A DNA stretch of 64,000 nt. Source: Chelonoidis abingdonii. Its lineage: Eukaryota; Chordata; Testudines; Testudinidae. Of the stretch, positions 11,363-24,876 are shown piece after piece. Position 1 is the first letter of the stretch. Each line of letters begins with the position of its first letter. Under the pieces are notes generated by a model that ran no database searches, was not told the origin of the DNA, and saw only the letters and a list, made by a program, of their open reading frames with translations. The translations under genes and the position numbers were made by a program. The stretch covers positions 60,619,965 through 60,683,964 of the forward strand of contig NC_133771.1 of assembly GCF_003597395.2 (NCBI RefSeq). Direction: 5' to 3'.

Positions 11363-12745
11363 TAACAAACGTTGATTGGAGAAGTTATGAAAGGGAGACA
11401 GACTGAATCAGTCCAAACAAAAAGGCCTACCAATATTCAGGGACCATGCTAAGATCATGCTTGGCAAACAAGAAAATTGTGGAACCAGAAATCAATGAAT
11501 CAAAATTGGTGTGTCAGAAATGAGGCCTAACTGGTCGACAAAATAATGAGAGAATGGGCTATTCAACCCATCACTTCCTTTTGGGTCTATGATGGGGTGG
11601 TCCACCCCACACAAGTTTTGAGCAGGTTAATATGGGCCAGAAGAGGCCAGTTAACTTTATATGCTGCACCTGGAGTAAAGCCAGGGCTTGATAAGTTTTA
11701 ATGGCAGATGAAGCCCAGCTGGGGGAGAAGTTGAGATAGGAGTATAAAGCCAGGAAGTGAGAGCACAAGGAGATCTGCGGATACCCCCTAGGGGAAAAGG
11801 GGGTTGGCTAGAGTCAAGGAGGAAATGCAGGGGGAGAATAAGCTATGGGTCCAGTCCTGGACCAGGGAATTTGACAAGAGGATTAGTGATGAAGAAGCCA
11901 CAGGGACTAGAGGAAGCTCTGGTGGAAAATTCAGAGATAGGCAGTGAGATAGAGAGATGGGGTAGGAAGGAGCCCAGAGAAAGAGCAATAGGGTCTGAGA
12001 CTAAGAAGACCTATATTAATTGTCATAGTGTCTCTAGGTTGGATCCCGGAATAGTGAGTGGACCTGGGTTCCTCTACCAGCCACTGGCACAGGACTTGGA
12101 GTTGGAATAGAAGGTTGTTTGAGATGGCATATGGACAGCTTGTCCCATGGGACTTTGTTACCCCAGAATGGGGGAGACTATATAGTGACCTGGCTGGAGG
12201 ACTGAGTTATGAAGATGGAGCACCCTGAGTTATAGAGAGAGAGGGGCTACAGTATGAGTGATGGACAGAAGGTGGTACAGGTGGGGCGAAAGCTAATTCC
12301 TAGACCCAGCCAAAAGGAGGTGCACCTGCAGTGAGTCAAACCGCTTTATTGGGTCCGTAAAGAAAGAGACTTTGAGGGAAAAAATTGCCTACTGGAATAA
12401 GCTTCCCCATTGTGCCTGCACTCTCACCATTTCATGGGACCATGGGCCTTTGTCATTCTGACCCTAAGAAGTGTCCTGACCAGCTGGGCCAGAAGGAGGG
12501 ACTTTGATGACATTTTCACCTCTGCTGGGTTTTAAAGATACTTTTACTTGTAATAACATATGTTAGAATTTAAGGAAACTGGAAAAACATTTTGATTCAT
12601 AAAATATGACTTAGATTAACTTTTATTTGTTTAAGCCAAAATGAATTAGAGCTGCTTTATCAACCAAGGAGCATACAAAATACTGGGGCATCTAAATTAG
12701 ATGTTACAGCTCAAGAACTAGTCATTGTGGATAGTTCTTTGAAAA
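11363..12745. other. Purine-rich intron sequence, possible LTR-type repeat
   Basis: 11570-12500 is G/A-rich with an open + frame at 11757-12110 that has no recognisable domain. Its composition and a tataaagcc box near 11742 recall turtle LTRs, but I cannot define ends. I treat it as unclassified repeat-like DNA. Confidence 0.3.
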
Positions 12746-13512
12746 CATCTGCTCAATGCAGTGGCAGTCAAAAAAGCTAACAATATTAGGAACCATTAGG
12801 AAAGGTATAGTTAATAAGACAGAAAATATCAAAATGCCACTGTATAAATCCATGGTATGTCCTCACATTGAATACTACACGCACGTCTGGTTGTCCCATC
12901 TTAAAAAAGATATATTAGAATTGTAAAAAGTACAGAGAAGGGCAACAAAAACGGGAACAGCTTCTCTATGGGGAGAGGTTAAAAAGACTGGGACTGTTCA
13001 TCTTAAAAAAGAGATGACTGATGGGGGATATGATAGAGGTTTATAAAATTATGATGTGTGGAGAAAGTGAATAGGTGTTATTTACTTCTTCGCATGACAC
13101 AAGAACAAGGGGATCGCCAAATGAAATTAATAGGCAATAGGTTTAAAACAAACAAAAGGAAGTACTTCACACAACACATAGCCAACCTGTGGAACTTGTT
13201 GCCAAGGGATGTTGTGAAGGCCAAAAGTATAACTGGGTTAAAAAATGGATTAGATAAGTTCACAGAGGACAGGTCCATTGGATGACATTAGCCAAGATGG
13301 TCAGGGATGCAACCCCATATTTTGGGTGTCCCTAAACCTCTGACTGCCAGAAGCTGGGATACGATGATGATAAGGGATGGATCACTGAATAAATTGACCT
13401 GTCCTGTTATTTCCCTCTGGAGCATCTGGCACCGACTAACTGTTGGAAGACAGGACACTGGGCTAGATGGACTACTGGTCTGATCCACTATGGCCATTCT
13501 TATAATCTGGTT
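12746..13512 (+). mobile_element. CR1 LINE 3' fragment
   Basis: The + strand carries the RT C-terminal region (VCPHIEYY-like near 12855, QRRATK-like near 12940, and KTNKRKYFTQHIANLWNLLP in 13058-13285). The CR1 3'-UTR follows and ends gctagatggac...atggccattcttat near 13505. It is 5' truncated. Confidence 0.9.
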
Positions 13513-13611
13513 GAAAATAGCTTTCATTATTTGTATGCGTTAACTGTAAATTTCTTGGAATAGTAAATTAATTTATATGCATTGATTGTACATCTCCTCT
13601 GTAGTGAAAGG

Positions 13612-13699
13612 AACTACTGTTAATAGAATTAACTTTGAACTGGAGAGCTGAAAGAAACAACTGTTAATAGAATTAACTTTGAACTAGAGAGCTGTAAGA
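13612..13699. repeat. Two-copy tandem repeat, 44-bp period
   Basis: Units starting at 13616 and 13660 share actgttaatagaattaac and the following tttgaact(g/a)gagagctg(a/t)aag, with two substitutions. Confidence 0.9.
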
Positions 13700-14340
13700 A
13701 TGATCTTTCAAACAAATATTTGCTAAACATGACAGAGGCCGTGAGAATGACTAGCAAGCTCAGACAAGTACAGTGATCATCCATGTCAATACTGGAAAAA
13801 TTGTTTTTGCCAGAAGTTGTTTTGCATACTTAATAATATGCCTTTGATGGGAAACAGTGGAAAACACTGATGAATTGTAAGCTGTAAAAGAACAATTTAC
13901 TAAGGATGAAAATACGAGATATGCTGAATCCCTTGTGTTAACATAAACATTTCACACTGTTTCTTTTCAGTATAGCTAATAATCTTCAGCTGTGCTAAGT
14001 GACTCATTGATGGTTGTAGAGGATATACTTGAAAATCTGAAATGTGGTTGCTATGAAATTGTGAGGCAACTGCAGCTGGGTAGGGTGACGTGAGACTCAT
14101 ACAGCCTCAGTTCTCTGAGTGTTTGTGGTTTAAAACAAAAATAGAACAGGCGAGAAGTACTTCCAGCATTTTAAGAAAAAAAAGTACTGTGGGACTGTAC
14201 AGTTGTTGAACACCCTAAAGCTAAATGATAATGGACCCTGATGATTTTTTTGCAGAAAGACAGGGGTAACATTCCTGTGCAGTACTCCAACTGTGCAGTG
14301 CAATTAGATAACTTCTGCCATGCAGTCATGAACAAAAGGC
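13700..14340. other. Intron sequence, nothing recognised
   Basis: AT-rich sequence without recognisable coding or repeat signatures on either strand. Confidence 0.45.
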
Positions 14341-14351
14341 AAGTAGCTTAG

Positions 14352-14745
14352 AATCATAGAAAAGCAGGGTAGGAAGGGACCTTGAGAGATAATCTAGTCC
14401 AGCCCCTGGTGCTGAGGCAGGACCAAGTACACCTAGACCATCCCTGACAGATGTTTAAGCTCTAACCTATTCTTAAAACTTGCAGTAATGGGGATTCCCC
14501 AACCTCCTTTGGTAACCTGTTCCAGAGCTTAACTACTCTTTTAGTTAGAATTTTTTTCTTAATACCTTAATATCTTAATCTCTCTTGCTACAGCCCATTA
14601 GTTATTATCCAGCCTTCTGTGGGCATGGAGAACAATTGATCATTGTCCTCTTTTAACAACCTTTAACATCTTTGAAACCTGTTATTAGGTCTCCTTCTCA
14701 GTTTTCTTTTCTCATGACTAAACATACCAGTTTTTTTAATCTTCC
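14352..14745 (-). mobile_element. CR1 LINE 3' fragment, antisense
   Basis: It begins agaatcatagaaaagcaggg and continues gaagggaccttgagag and atctagtccagcccc, the reverse complement of the canonical CR1 3' end with its ATTCTATGA-type tail. RT C-terminal remnants follow to about 14745. Confidence 0.88.
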
Positions 14746-17744
14746 CTTAGTCAGTGCAGACTGAGGGACCCAAGTAAGAGACAGTATCAGAGTCTAGCCT
14801 GGAAACCTGCAAGCCCCTGTTTGAACAGAGACTAGATTGGAGAGGGCACTCCAGGCACCAGGCCTGAAGAGACCTAACCCTCGACTGGACTGACCCAGGG
14901 GCTCAAACAAGAACCACTATTGCTCACTTTGAACTATAACTGTTTAAACCTCTGTATCTACGGTATTTGCAACATTTCTTGCCAGTCCTGGTAAAATAAC
15001 CTTCCTCTTAGTCATAAGTCTGAGTGGTTATTGGGACCCACCAGGGCTAGCTGCCTACAAGGCCTAGCTGCTGAAGCACCTGCAATGCTTGCCTCCAAGT
15101 CATGGTATGCCTGGCATGCTACTGGCACCTAAGGGGCTGGTGTACTCCAGCACTGAGCAGCTGCAATAATTACACAGTTAATGCACTCCCAAGGTGCTGC
15201 ACTACTACTTCCCTGGTTTGCTTCCTGCCAGACCCCTTCTCTCCAAGGAGAAAGGGTGAACAGTAAACAAAATAAATCCAAGGTAAATCTCACATTTTCT
15301 GATTGTCCAGAGGTCTTGTGCCCTCAGCAAGTCTGGAAGAGTCCCAATAGTCAGAAGTCCCAGACAGCTGAACCTCCCACAGTTCTCCCTTCAAGGAGGT
15401 AAGAGTGTAGGTCTGTTCACTTCCACTGTCTGCCAACAGCTGTATATTCTTAAGAAGGTGATGTCTGGGGCTTCAAGTGGAAGAGACCTGTATATGACTG
15501 ATAAGTATCCAATCACACATGACTCTGTCCAGGCTGGCAACCTATCCTCACTCCCTGGCCTAATATACACCTTTGGTAACAGTTATGTAGTCCTGCAAGT
15601 GTTACTAGGACATTGTCTCAGACTATTGAGAGGGAACTGAATATAGAGGAATTCAGCTATGGCAGAAGGGATGATGATGTGGCACAACCAGTAGCATGAT
15701 AATGGCTGTTATACAGCACTCATATATAGGGCTTTCCGGTAGCTCTGTGACCAGCATCACCATCTCCACACCCACTCTTGGTGAACACACAATACCCACT
15801 GCAATGACTACGCTTCTCACACTGGGTTGACATCAACCACACTGTATATTTCAGGCCCAGCGTGTTCACAGCCTTGGGCATTTTGACTCAGCTGCTGCAG
15901 TTGAGCTGTTTGATTCTAGTAAACTGGCCATTGGCCCATGCAGATGAGGTGAGAATGGATCCCATCACTGTCCGGTGTGATGTCCTTCATGGCTCTGTCG
16001 AATGAGAGAGAAAATAGCAGAATTCTGAAGCCAACTCTGTTTCTAACCTGTTGTTCATCCTCTGAGACTGGAGTAGTTACTGCTAATCCCTGCTACTTCT
16101 GCTACACCCTCATTTGTTCTGGCCGTGAATGTGGAACCGCAACTTCTTTTCTGCCTAACCCTCCTCCTTTTTTATCTGACTCATGAAGATATCCCCTAGG
16201 CAGCATACACAGGCTGTGCAGCTGGTTCTGCAACCATGTGCTAAATGTAGAGTTGCTTTTACTGTCTATTGAGAAACACACTACTTGGAAGCAGAGTGCA
16301 TTTGCACTGCCTCAAGAGATGCATAGGGATTTTGCCAGCATGTCTCAATATTGCAATGGAAAAATCTGTGACTTCTTGAGATTAATTTCACTTTGTATTT
16401 CCCCTGGAGGTACATACAGGATTAGCGGTTGGTCAAAACAGGCAGGAGACACATCCCTCCACTTATATCCTGAAGTATTAGGCGCTATAGAAATACCTAG
16501 ACAGCTAGCAAGTCATCAGAAAACCGAGGGAACTCCAAACAAACATGGGTGTCCTTGCTGCCTTTGTGAGACTCCTAGAACCACATCCAGCATTTGGAAG
16601 CATGGATGACTTCTATGCCCTACTGCCATTGGCTCCTTACTTGTGGAGGCATCCATGTGACCTATTCAGTTGGGTTAAAGTGTGCATATCAGGAGATGGT
16701 GCTGATTCAGCCATGATGCATTCCATCTTAGATTAAGCATTTGCATGGGGAAATGTGGTATATGATGGCTATCTCTAACTGCTTCCTCCCATTTCCCATT
16801 TGGTACAGATATACTGTGAATAGGTCATGCTGTTGTGTGACAGGTGCTTATTTCCTGTGGGCAGGAAATTGCTTAGTCTTTGTTGACCTGTGTAAGAGAT
16901 TCCCAGTAATTTTTTAAACCGTCTCTAGATTATTATATGGCATCACCTCTGTAGTGTCTGAGTGCCTCCCAAATAATTAAACAAGACTGATACAAAAGAA
17001 AACACTCTTGCTTCACCACCCTTAAGAGGAACTTGAATAAATATTTGGATACTTTGTTTTTTTAAGTGAGTGAGTTTAAGGAGTGAGTTGACTTGTCTAT
17101 ACTGGAAATATACCCATTACAGCCATCAGTGGCCAGCCACCTGTGTAGCTGCACCAGAGCAAATCATGGACAGGCTAAGCTGCAATTTATACTAGTGCAC
17201 TTTATTCCAGTTTCAAGAACAAATAGCAGCTTTCCCTGTCTATGCTAAGGGTTCACACTAGTGTAGCTAAACTGATGGCTGGTCACCAGTGCCTGAAATC
17301 TTTGGAGATAAGGCCTGAGTTCAAGTTTGCCCATGTTTGTCTAGTCATTGAGGGAAAAGTGAGTCAAGGAAGTGAGTTTTGCACCCAGGTTTGAAAGTAA
17401 CGAGAGCTCTGGTGATTCTTATCTCTCGCAGGAGTGAGATCCATAATCTACGTCTGGTGTCAAGAAACTACTGTTTCCAGTGCCTGTAGGCCATTCTCTG
17501 TAAATTGATAGTTCCATTATTTCAGTGAGACATGGATTTAGAGGAAAGTAATGCACAGGAAGGGCCAATCCTGCAGCAACCTGCATGGAACTTGGAGGGA
17601 GGAGCACAGGTGGCAGGAGGGAAGAGTTTGAAGGAAGAGGCACTAGGCAGCCAGGGAAAGAATTCTCTGTAGTAATTCAGCTCCCTCTCCATCTAGGGTC
17701 CCATCCCTGGCCACTGAGGATGTTTGCTCCTAGCAGTCAAAGAT
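14746..17744. other. Intron sequence, mostly unclassified; possible old retroelement
   Basis: 14760-15030 looks LTR-like in composition. In 16238-16609 (+) an open frame has LGAIEIPRQLASHQKTEG, which loosely recalls a retroelement RNase H segment (LP..VA...HxK). Around 17095-17300 a degenerate inverted-repeat MITE (ttgtctatactgg ... cacactagtgtagc) may be present. None can be delimited with confidence. Confidence 0.3.
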
Positions 17745-20135
17745 TGGTCATATGCCATTATAGGCATCTCATCAGACCATCCCCTCCATAAACTTATCAA
17801 GCTCAGTCTTGAAACCAGTTAGTTTTTTTGCTCGCACTACTCCCCTTGGAAAGCTATTCCAGAACTTCACTCCTCTGATGGTCAGAAACCTTTGTCTACT
17901 TTCAAGCCTAAACTTGTTGGTGGCTTTATATCCATTTGTTCTTGTTTCCACATTAGTGTTTAAATTAAATACATGTTCTCCCTCCCTGGTATTTATCCCT
18001 CTGATATATTCATAGAGAGCAATCATATCTCCCCTCAGCCTTCTTTTGGTTAGGCTTAACAAGCAAAGATCTTTGAGATTTTTCATTTCTCTGATCATCC
18101 TTGTTGCCCTTCTCTGTACTTGTTCCAGTTTGAATTAATCTTTCTTAAATATGGGAGGCCAGAATTGCACACAGTATTCCAGGTGAGGTCTCACCAGTGC
18201 CTTGTATAATGTTATTAATACTTCCCTGTCCCTACTAGAAATATTTTGCCTCATGCATTAACATTTTTTCACGGCTGCGTCACATTAGCAGTTCATAGTT
18301 ATCCCGTGATCAACCAATACATCCAGGTCTTTCTCCTCCTCTGTCATTTCCAACTGATAAGTCCCCACCTTATAGCAAAATTTCTTCTTGTTAGTCCCTA
18401 AGTGCATGACCTTGCACTTTGCACTGTTAAATTTAATCAAATTTCTATTACTCCAGTTTTCAAGGTCATACTGATCTTCTTGTATGATATTTCAGTCCTC
18501 TTCTGTATTGGCAATACCTCCCAACTTTGTGTCATTCACAAATTTTATTAGCACACTTTTGTGCCAAGGTCATGGATTAAAATGTTAAATAAGATTGGTC
18601 CGAAGACCGATTCCTGAGGAACTCCACTTGTAACCACCCTCCAGCCTGATAGTTTACCTTTCAACGTGACCTGCTGTAATATCCCCCTTAACCAGTTCCT
18701 TATCCACCTTTCAATTCTCATATTATTCCCCAGCTTCTCCATTTTAACTAATAATTTCCCATATGGATCTGTATTGAATGCCTTACTGAAATATAGGTAG
18801 ATTAGATCTACTGCATTTCCTTAGTCTAAAAAAATCAATTATTTTCTCACAGAAAGAGATCAGGTTGGTCTGGCAATTTCTAACTTTTGTAAAACCATGC
18901 TGTATTTATCCCAATTATTGTTTACCTCTAAATCCTTAACTACTTTCTCTTTCAAAATTTTGTTCCAATATTTTGTATACAGTTGAGGTCAAACTAACAG
19001 GCCTGTAGTTTCCAAGATCAGTTCTTTTCCCTTTCTTAAAAAATTGGCACTATATTAGCGATTCTCAAGTCATAGGGTATGACCCCTGAGTTTATGGATT
19101 CCTTAAAAATCCTTGGTATTGGGCTTGCAATTTCATGTGCCAGTTCCTTTAATATTCTTGGATGGAGATTATCTGCCTCTCTCCTCCCCTCTCCTCCCCC
19201 AGTTTCGTCCCATTAAGCTATTTGAGTTTGACTTTCACTTTGGATGTGGTAATTTCTACTTTGATATCCTCATTTCCATTAGTCACTCTGCTTGTACCCC
19301 CAAACTCCTCATTACACTTATTAAAAACTAAGCCAAAATATTCATGTAGGCATTGGGCCATTCCTTGATGATTTTTCATCTTAACCCCATCCTCAGTGCT
19401 TAGCGGTCCCACTTCTTTCCTTGTTTTCTTTTTATTTACATGGCTATCAAAACTTTTACTATTGGTTTTAATTTCCCTTGCAAGGTCCAATTTTAGTTGA
19501 CTTTTGGAAATACTTACCTTTTCCCTACACTTTCTGACTTCCAGGAGGCAGCTTTCCTTTGCTGATCCTTCCTATCTTCCTTTCATTCCTTGTAGGCTTT
19601 CTGCTTTCTCTTAATAACCCACCCGTTGGAGAGGCTTGCTCATTCAGTTTGTTCTCCAACTCTTCCCTACAATTTTTTTCCTCTTGTTTGAGATGCAGGC
19701 TTCAGATAGCTTCTGCTACTTTGACTTAAAATAATTCCAAGCCTCCTTCACATTCAGATCCTTGAGTTCTTCAGCCACTCCATTTCCCTGACTAATCCCC
19801 TTAATTTTTTAAAGTTTGCTCTTTTGAAATCAAGGACTCTAGTTGCAGACCTTTGTTACTTTATCCTTCCATGTAGTTTAAATGAATTAGCTCATGATCA
19901 CTCGAACCAAGGCTGTCCTCTATAACCAGTTATTCTATGAGGTCCTCGCTACTTACCAATACTAAATCTAAAATAGCATCACCTCTTGTTGGTTGGTGAC
20001 TACTGTATTTGGTGAAAAAATCAGTCAGCTATCACATCCAGGAATATCTGGGCGCTGCCATTATTAGTAGCACCTGTCCTTCAATCTATACCTTTTGAAA
20101 TTAAAGTCTCTCATAATCACACAATTCCTTGTAGA
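17745..20135 (-). mobile_element. CR1 LINE, antisense, with degenerate pol
   Basis: The minus strand shows an endonuclease remnant at about 20130-19800, the linker near 19490-19218 (SFDSHVNKKKTRKEVGPLST), and RT pieces with [15 protein letters not shown] (18742-18548). The active-site box near 18530 reads FVND rather than FADD. A C-terminal frame covers 18098-17772 (LRGDMIALYEYIRGIN, FRLESRQRF). Multiple frameshifts are present. The 3'-UTR is short or absent at about 17745. Confidence 0.9.
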
Positions 20136-21655
20136 ATTTATTTAATTAAAAATATTAAAGATATGGTCTCCATATTAAAAGTCTTTATCCATATCCATAT
20201 CTATATCCTTGCAGAGCCTCTGGGGCTTGGGTCCACGGTGTTAATTCTTCCATGACTTAATCTCAGTGGCAGAAAACACAATATTATAGTTATGTTGTAT
20301 AAGCCTGGTACTATTTCAGTTACTATATAGGATAAGAATTTTAACATACTTTAAATAAAACTACAAAATCAACATATCAAAAATAATTTTCTAGGTTTTC
20401 TTTCACAATGGAAAATTATTTTCCTTTTTGTGACTATTTTAGCCCCTGCTCTTTGTTTGCGCTGTGGAATCTTTATAGGAGATATGTCATAGCAACTGAT
20501 GAGGATTCTTTCAACAAGGTAACAATAACAGTAATATAGGTTTTGTGGAAATACAAAAACCAGGAGAACTTTGCAGAACAAATTTTCTTGGTTTCTCTGG
20601 TATTAAGCTGCTTTGAAACATGCTGTTCAGGAAAAAGGATTTTCATCTATTATGCTGAAGAAAAAACTTGTAAATATGTCCTGAACAAGAATATGTAAAC
20701 ACAGCTGCCAAAAGAAAGAAATGAAGTAATTTCAATCATTTCAACCTGCAAGCATCCTATGTTTATCTTTCCCTAACAGAATAAAGAACAGATGAGGACA
20801 GCTGTTAGGGAAAGTTGAGGGGAGAGACTATTTTTAGCAACCCCTTCCAAATTAACATGAATATAAGGCCAATTCTTTGCTGATATCTAGATTAGCTATT
20901 CACTTCAATGGTGGTACACTGATTCATACTAGTTGAAGTTCGGTTCCATTGGGCCAAATCACAAAGTCTTTAATGAGGGTGCCATGCCCTCCTTTAGGCG
21001 AGACAAAATAGTTACAGGAGTGTTCTATATCTGTGTATATGTAAATAGGTAACTAATATGGCAGAGGCAACATGTTGGGGGGGGGCACATGAGGTCACCA
21101 ATTTCTGGAGACTCTGCCCCATAGGGCAGTGGGGGTGGGCAAGTACTTGATGCCCAGCAGTGAGATGGCGGCTCTCACCATGTGTCCGTGCAGTGCAAGG
21201 AGGGAAGGAGCAGCAGGGTGCCTGGCTGTGGGCAGAGTCCCCCCACAGCTACATGGGGCTGCTTCTCCTTCCCTGCTGCTGGAGTGCCGGCACTTCTCAC
21301 TGCCTACTTTACAGACTGCCCTGGGCTGAAAGCCCTGTGCCTTTTCCCAAGGCAGAGGCTACTCTCCCACTCCTACAGTGGGGGCTCTGCTCAGGGTCTC
21401 GCACTGCATCGAACTTGCCCTGCCTTCCATTTAGGAACAGCTTCTAAGGTGAATTGGGATGGAAGTGGTGCTCTCTGCTAGAGCCCCACTGGATGGGGCT
21501 CGTCCAAGCCATTTGGTGTCGCTCACCCACCTGAACACTCCTCCTGGGGCAAGGGCACACCCGACAGCTGGAAAAGCTCTGTTCTAGATCCAGAGCCAAC
21601 ATGTAGAATAGTCACATGCCTCCCCACTATCAGGAGTTACACATTGCCTCTGTAT
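20136..21655. other. Intron sequence, nothing recognised
   Basis: AT-rich to 21060, then GC-richer 21080-21600 with overlapping + strand open frames lacking domain similarity. A short G-run at 21078-21084 may be the edge of an unidentified GC-rich repeat. Confidence 0.4.
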
Positions 21656-21659
21656 AAGG

Positions 21660-22285
21660 TGCCAGTTAGAGGCGAGCAAAAATGGGAATTTCCATCTCAT
21701 GGGAAATGTTGATATTTCAACATTTGTGTTCATCACAAATTGGGACGAAAAGTTAAAATATTAAAATTTTTCATGGAACAAAAAATTAAAAAAAATTGCA
21801 TTCAGAAATGATGAAATGTTTTCCTTCAGCATTTTCAGTCAAAACAAAATAGTTTGTCCCAAATAAAAATGTTTTGCTTCCATTTGTTAACTGACCTAAA
21901 ATGCTTTGTTTCAAATTAGTTCAACACTAAACTGTAGTGTCCTATTGTCGTGCATTGCCTCATGAGAGCTGTAGTTTGGGTTACCTGTTGTCCCTATTTT
22001 CCCTATTGACCAGGTACTCATGATGCACCCACCAGGCCATGCAGCACACCACTCAGAGGAAAGACTGATGTATCCTGGGAGAGCTAGTCTGGCCAGGGAG
22101 CCAGGCATATAGGAGATAATGGAGTCCTGAACTACAACTCCCATGAAGCAATGTGACACCAGAGGGAAATGGAGTTTAATGCTGACCAGAGCTGAAATGA
22201 AACATGGAAAATTTTGATTTAACCGAAACTGCATTTTCTGTTAGAAAATCATTCTGACAGAAAATTCCCAACCAGCTCTAGTGCC
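21660..22285 (-). repeat. Unclassified interspersed repeat rich in GAAATTTTC words
   Basis: Dense tttcc/ggaaa and aaaatttt words occur at both ends (gggaatttccatctcatggg near 21685; gaaaattcccaaccagctct near 22260). They flank a middle part with catgatg/catgaggcaa phrases. A similar word set appears at 51130-51420. It is probably a DNA-transposon or SINE family whose ends I cannot fix. Confidence 0.4.
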
Positions 22286-24810
22286 AGTAGTTGGGGCTCA
22301 AGAATAGGTAACATAGGCTCCTGGGGATTCTATAAGACCATGTAGCAGGTTGCACCTCTGCTCCTGTCTTCTTGCCCCGTGGAAACTGTGCAGATTCCCT
22401 TAGTTGTACATTCACAATACCATTTATTTTGGCCCTCCATCAGGACCTGAGGGGAACAGAGGTCTTCCTTCCGTGAGGCTTCTGTGTGACAGAGCTCAGA
22501 TAGCCCTGTTCCCCCTGCTCTTCCTATTGGCACGTCTTGTGCCTCTTTGTCAGTTTTGTGCTGACAGGCTAATTTGCTCGTTATCCTACCCAGCCCACCA
22601 GCCTGATTATGTAATTATTTCTCTCATCTTTCTCTGGGGAACTAGTTGCCTTCTAAGTAATCAGAGTGCTTAGCTCACCCGTTCACTCTCTGCATTTGTC
22701 ATAGACCAATAAAACCTGTTGAAGTGCACTAAAAATGACTTTCCATCAGCTCTTAACAGAAACTCCATGAGGTTCCCCCTATTTCTCCTCCTAAGAACAA
22801 GAAGGTTGCCCACCCCATTCTGCCCTACGGAGTGTTAAAAGCTGCCAGCAGTAAAGGACAGCTGCATGGAGACCCCTTTGTTCCATATTGCCACCCCTCC
22901 ACCTTGCCCCCAACCTTCCTGCCATCTTGTATCAGCTGGTGTGCGAACATGCTGCCAGGGGCTCTCCTGAATGCTGATGTCTCAGAACTCATGGAAGAGA
23001 GGGGGATCTTGTACTGCTTTCTGAAGACAATGGGCCTGATTTTTCATAGCCTCATTTGTATGTTGTGTACATCAGCATGGTAGCATTTTATATAACTTTT
23101 GTATAGGTATAAGTGACTGCACCAGGTGCAAGGCACTGGAGAATCAGGCCCACTACCTATGGTAATGTGCACTGTTTTGCCTTAGAGGTTTGGGTGTCTG
23201 TGAGTTTTGTTTCCACTCTGTTTACAGCACGAGGTCCTCAGTTTTTAGTCATTATTACTTTTACAGAGCTTTCCTTGGCTTCAATATGAGATTTGATTGA
23301 GTAAGAGATTTAAGATTTGGCCACTGAAAATGCTGATAGCTCTAGTCATACTCCATAGTTGCATAAAGGGCCAGGTCTTCAACTGGTATAAAACTGGCAT
23401 AGCTTTATTGGAAATATGCTGATTTACACCTGGTAAGAATCTGACCTAAAATGTTCAAGCCCTTGAAGAAATCACACTAATCTTTTAAAGCCAGAAATAA
23501 AGCCATCGAATGTGTCTGCAGCAAAATTCTATTGCAGTTTCATACCAGAGCAGTGGCTGTGGGATTGTTGTTAACTTCGTCTGCAGAATGTTGTTAATTA
23601 AATAAAATTTTGTCCCCAAGCAAAGCTCCGAAAAAATGTGTAATACATGTTTTAACAACATACTAGCATAAAGAAGAACTTTTGAATCATAATCTCAATT
23701 GAGAAAGTCGTTAGCTCATTCTGGATGAAATTTGGCTGGAGTTTGAAGGGATTACTGTTAGAGCAGTGAGATTGTGGGAAAACCTTCCTGGCAAGGCAGC
23801 TCACGTTAACACTTAAAAGTAAAGTCTCAAACTTGGCTGTGTTAAGTTCCTAACAAGATCATTATGCTATCATCAGAATCTAAATGTGACCTAATACTGT
23901 AGATGGTTTATTTATGGTTTTGTTTCGGAAAAATTTGAAGTTAACATTTTCAGTTGTATTCCTTATGGTAGGAGGGAACATTGGATAGTGGATAGTAGGG
24001 TAATGGTCCTGGTAATAAGAACTCCTAAGCAATGGGTACATTAGAGAACTTCTACAAAAATTATTCCCTTTTGCTAACACCAGTTCAGCTGCAGCATTGT
24101 TAGCAATGCTTCTGATCATTGTGTGGATGTATTGCCAGGGTCAAATCAGTTAAACCTGGTTAATGAGGCTAATCAACATAGTGCTGAAAATAGGTGCTGG
24201 AGCCAGGGAGCCATCTGCAGTAGGGCTCTCAGACTGCCAACACCAGTGCAGATGAAATGGTATTAGTAACAGTAAGGACTTGTTGTTTTAATTCCTTAGT
24301 GTGGACAAGGCTCCACTGTAGTTTCTGCTCCTTACTTGATGTGACGCTGATTTGATGTGACCCTCAATGAATCACTTACCACCTTGTATTTCAGGTAAAA
24401 CATATGTAAAGTGGGTGTATAATGAGGCTTAATTAATTAATGTTTATAAAGGCGTTTGAAATTCTTGTAAAAGGTGCTACATACATAGCAGTTATTATAA
24501 TAATGGATGTATTTGGGCATGTGACAGAGAAGCACTGTCCTTGCTGACTCTGGGCAGTGCTATGCTATCTGTCAACTTACAAGGAGTCACTCACATACAG
24601 AGACAGGAATGAGTCGCAAGGATGGAGACAGAAGACAGAGCTAGGCTACATTACAGTCGTTTACTTTATAAATTATTTCATGGTGTTAGTTAAATATATG
24701 TATTATTCTAAAACCTGCCTCAGTTATCACTCAAAGCAGGCTTGCTGTAGATAAGCATATACTGCTCTTAATAGAGTTCCATGGCTAATGTCAGGAATAT
24801 ATCAACAGAA
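22286..24810. other. Intron sequence, nothing firmly recognised
   Basis: Mixed composition with no conserved protein motifs. 24425-24500 (tttataaaggcgtttgaaat ... ggtgctaca) resembles the 3' tail of a CORE-type SINE. Confidence 0.4.
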
Positions 24811-24876
24811 AGGCAAGGTGGGTGAGGTAACATCTTTTATTGGACCAACTCCGGTTGGTGAGAGAGAGAGAGAGGA
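24811..24876. repeat. Short repeat fragment shared with 39127
   Basis: aaggtgggtgaggtaacatc ttttattggaccaact is followed by a (GA)n run. The same sequence with few changes recurs at 39127-39205. It is a terminal piece of a turtle retroelement, possibly Penelope-like, but this fragment alone cannot decide. Confidence 0.6.

Noticed and set aside
16545..16736. 63-codon frame that looked like a transposase fragment
   Set aside because: No catalytic triad or recognisable family motif.
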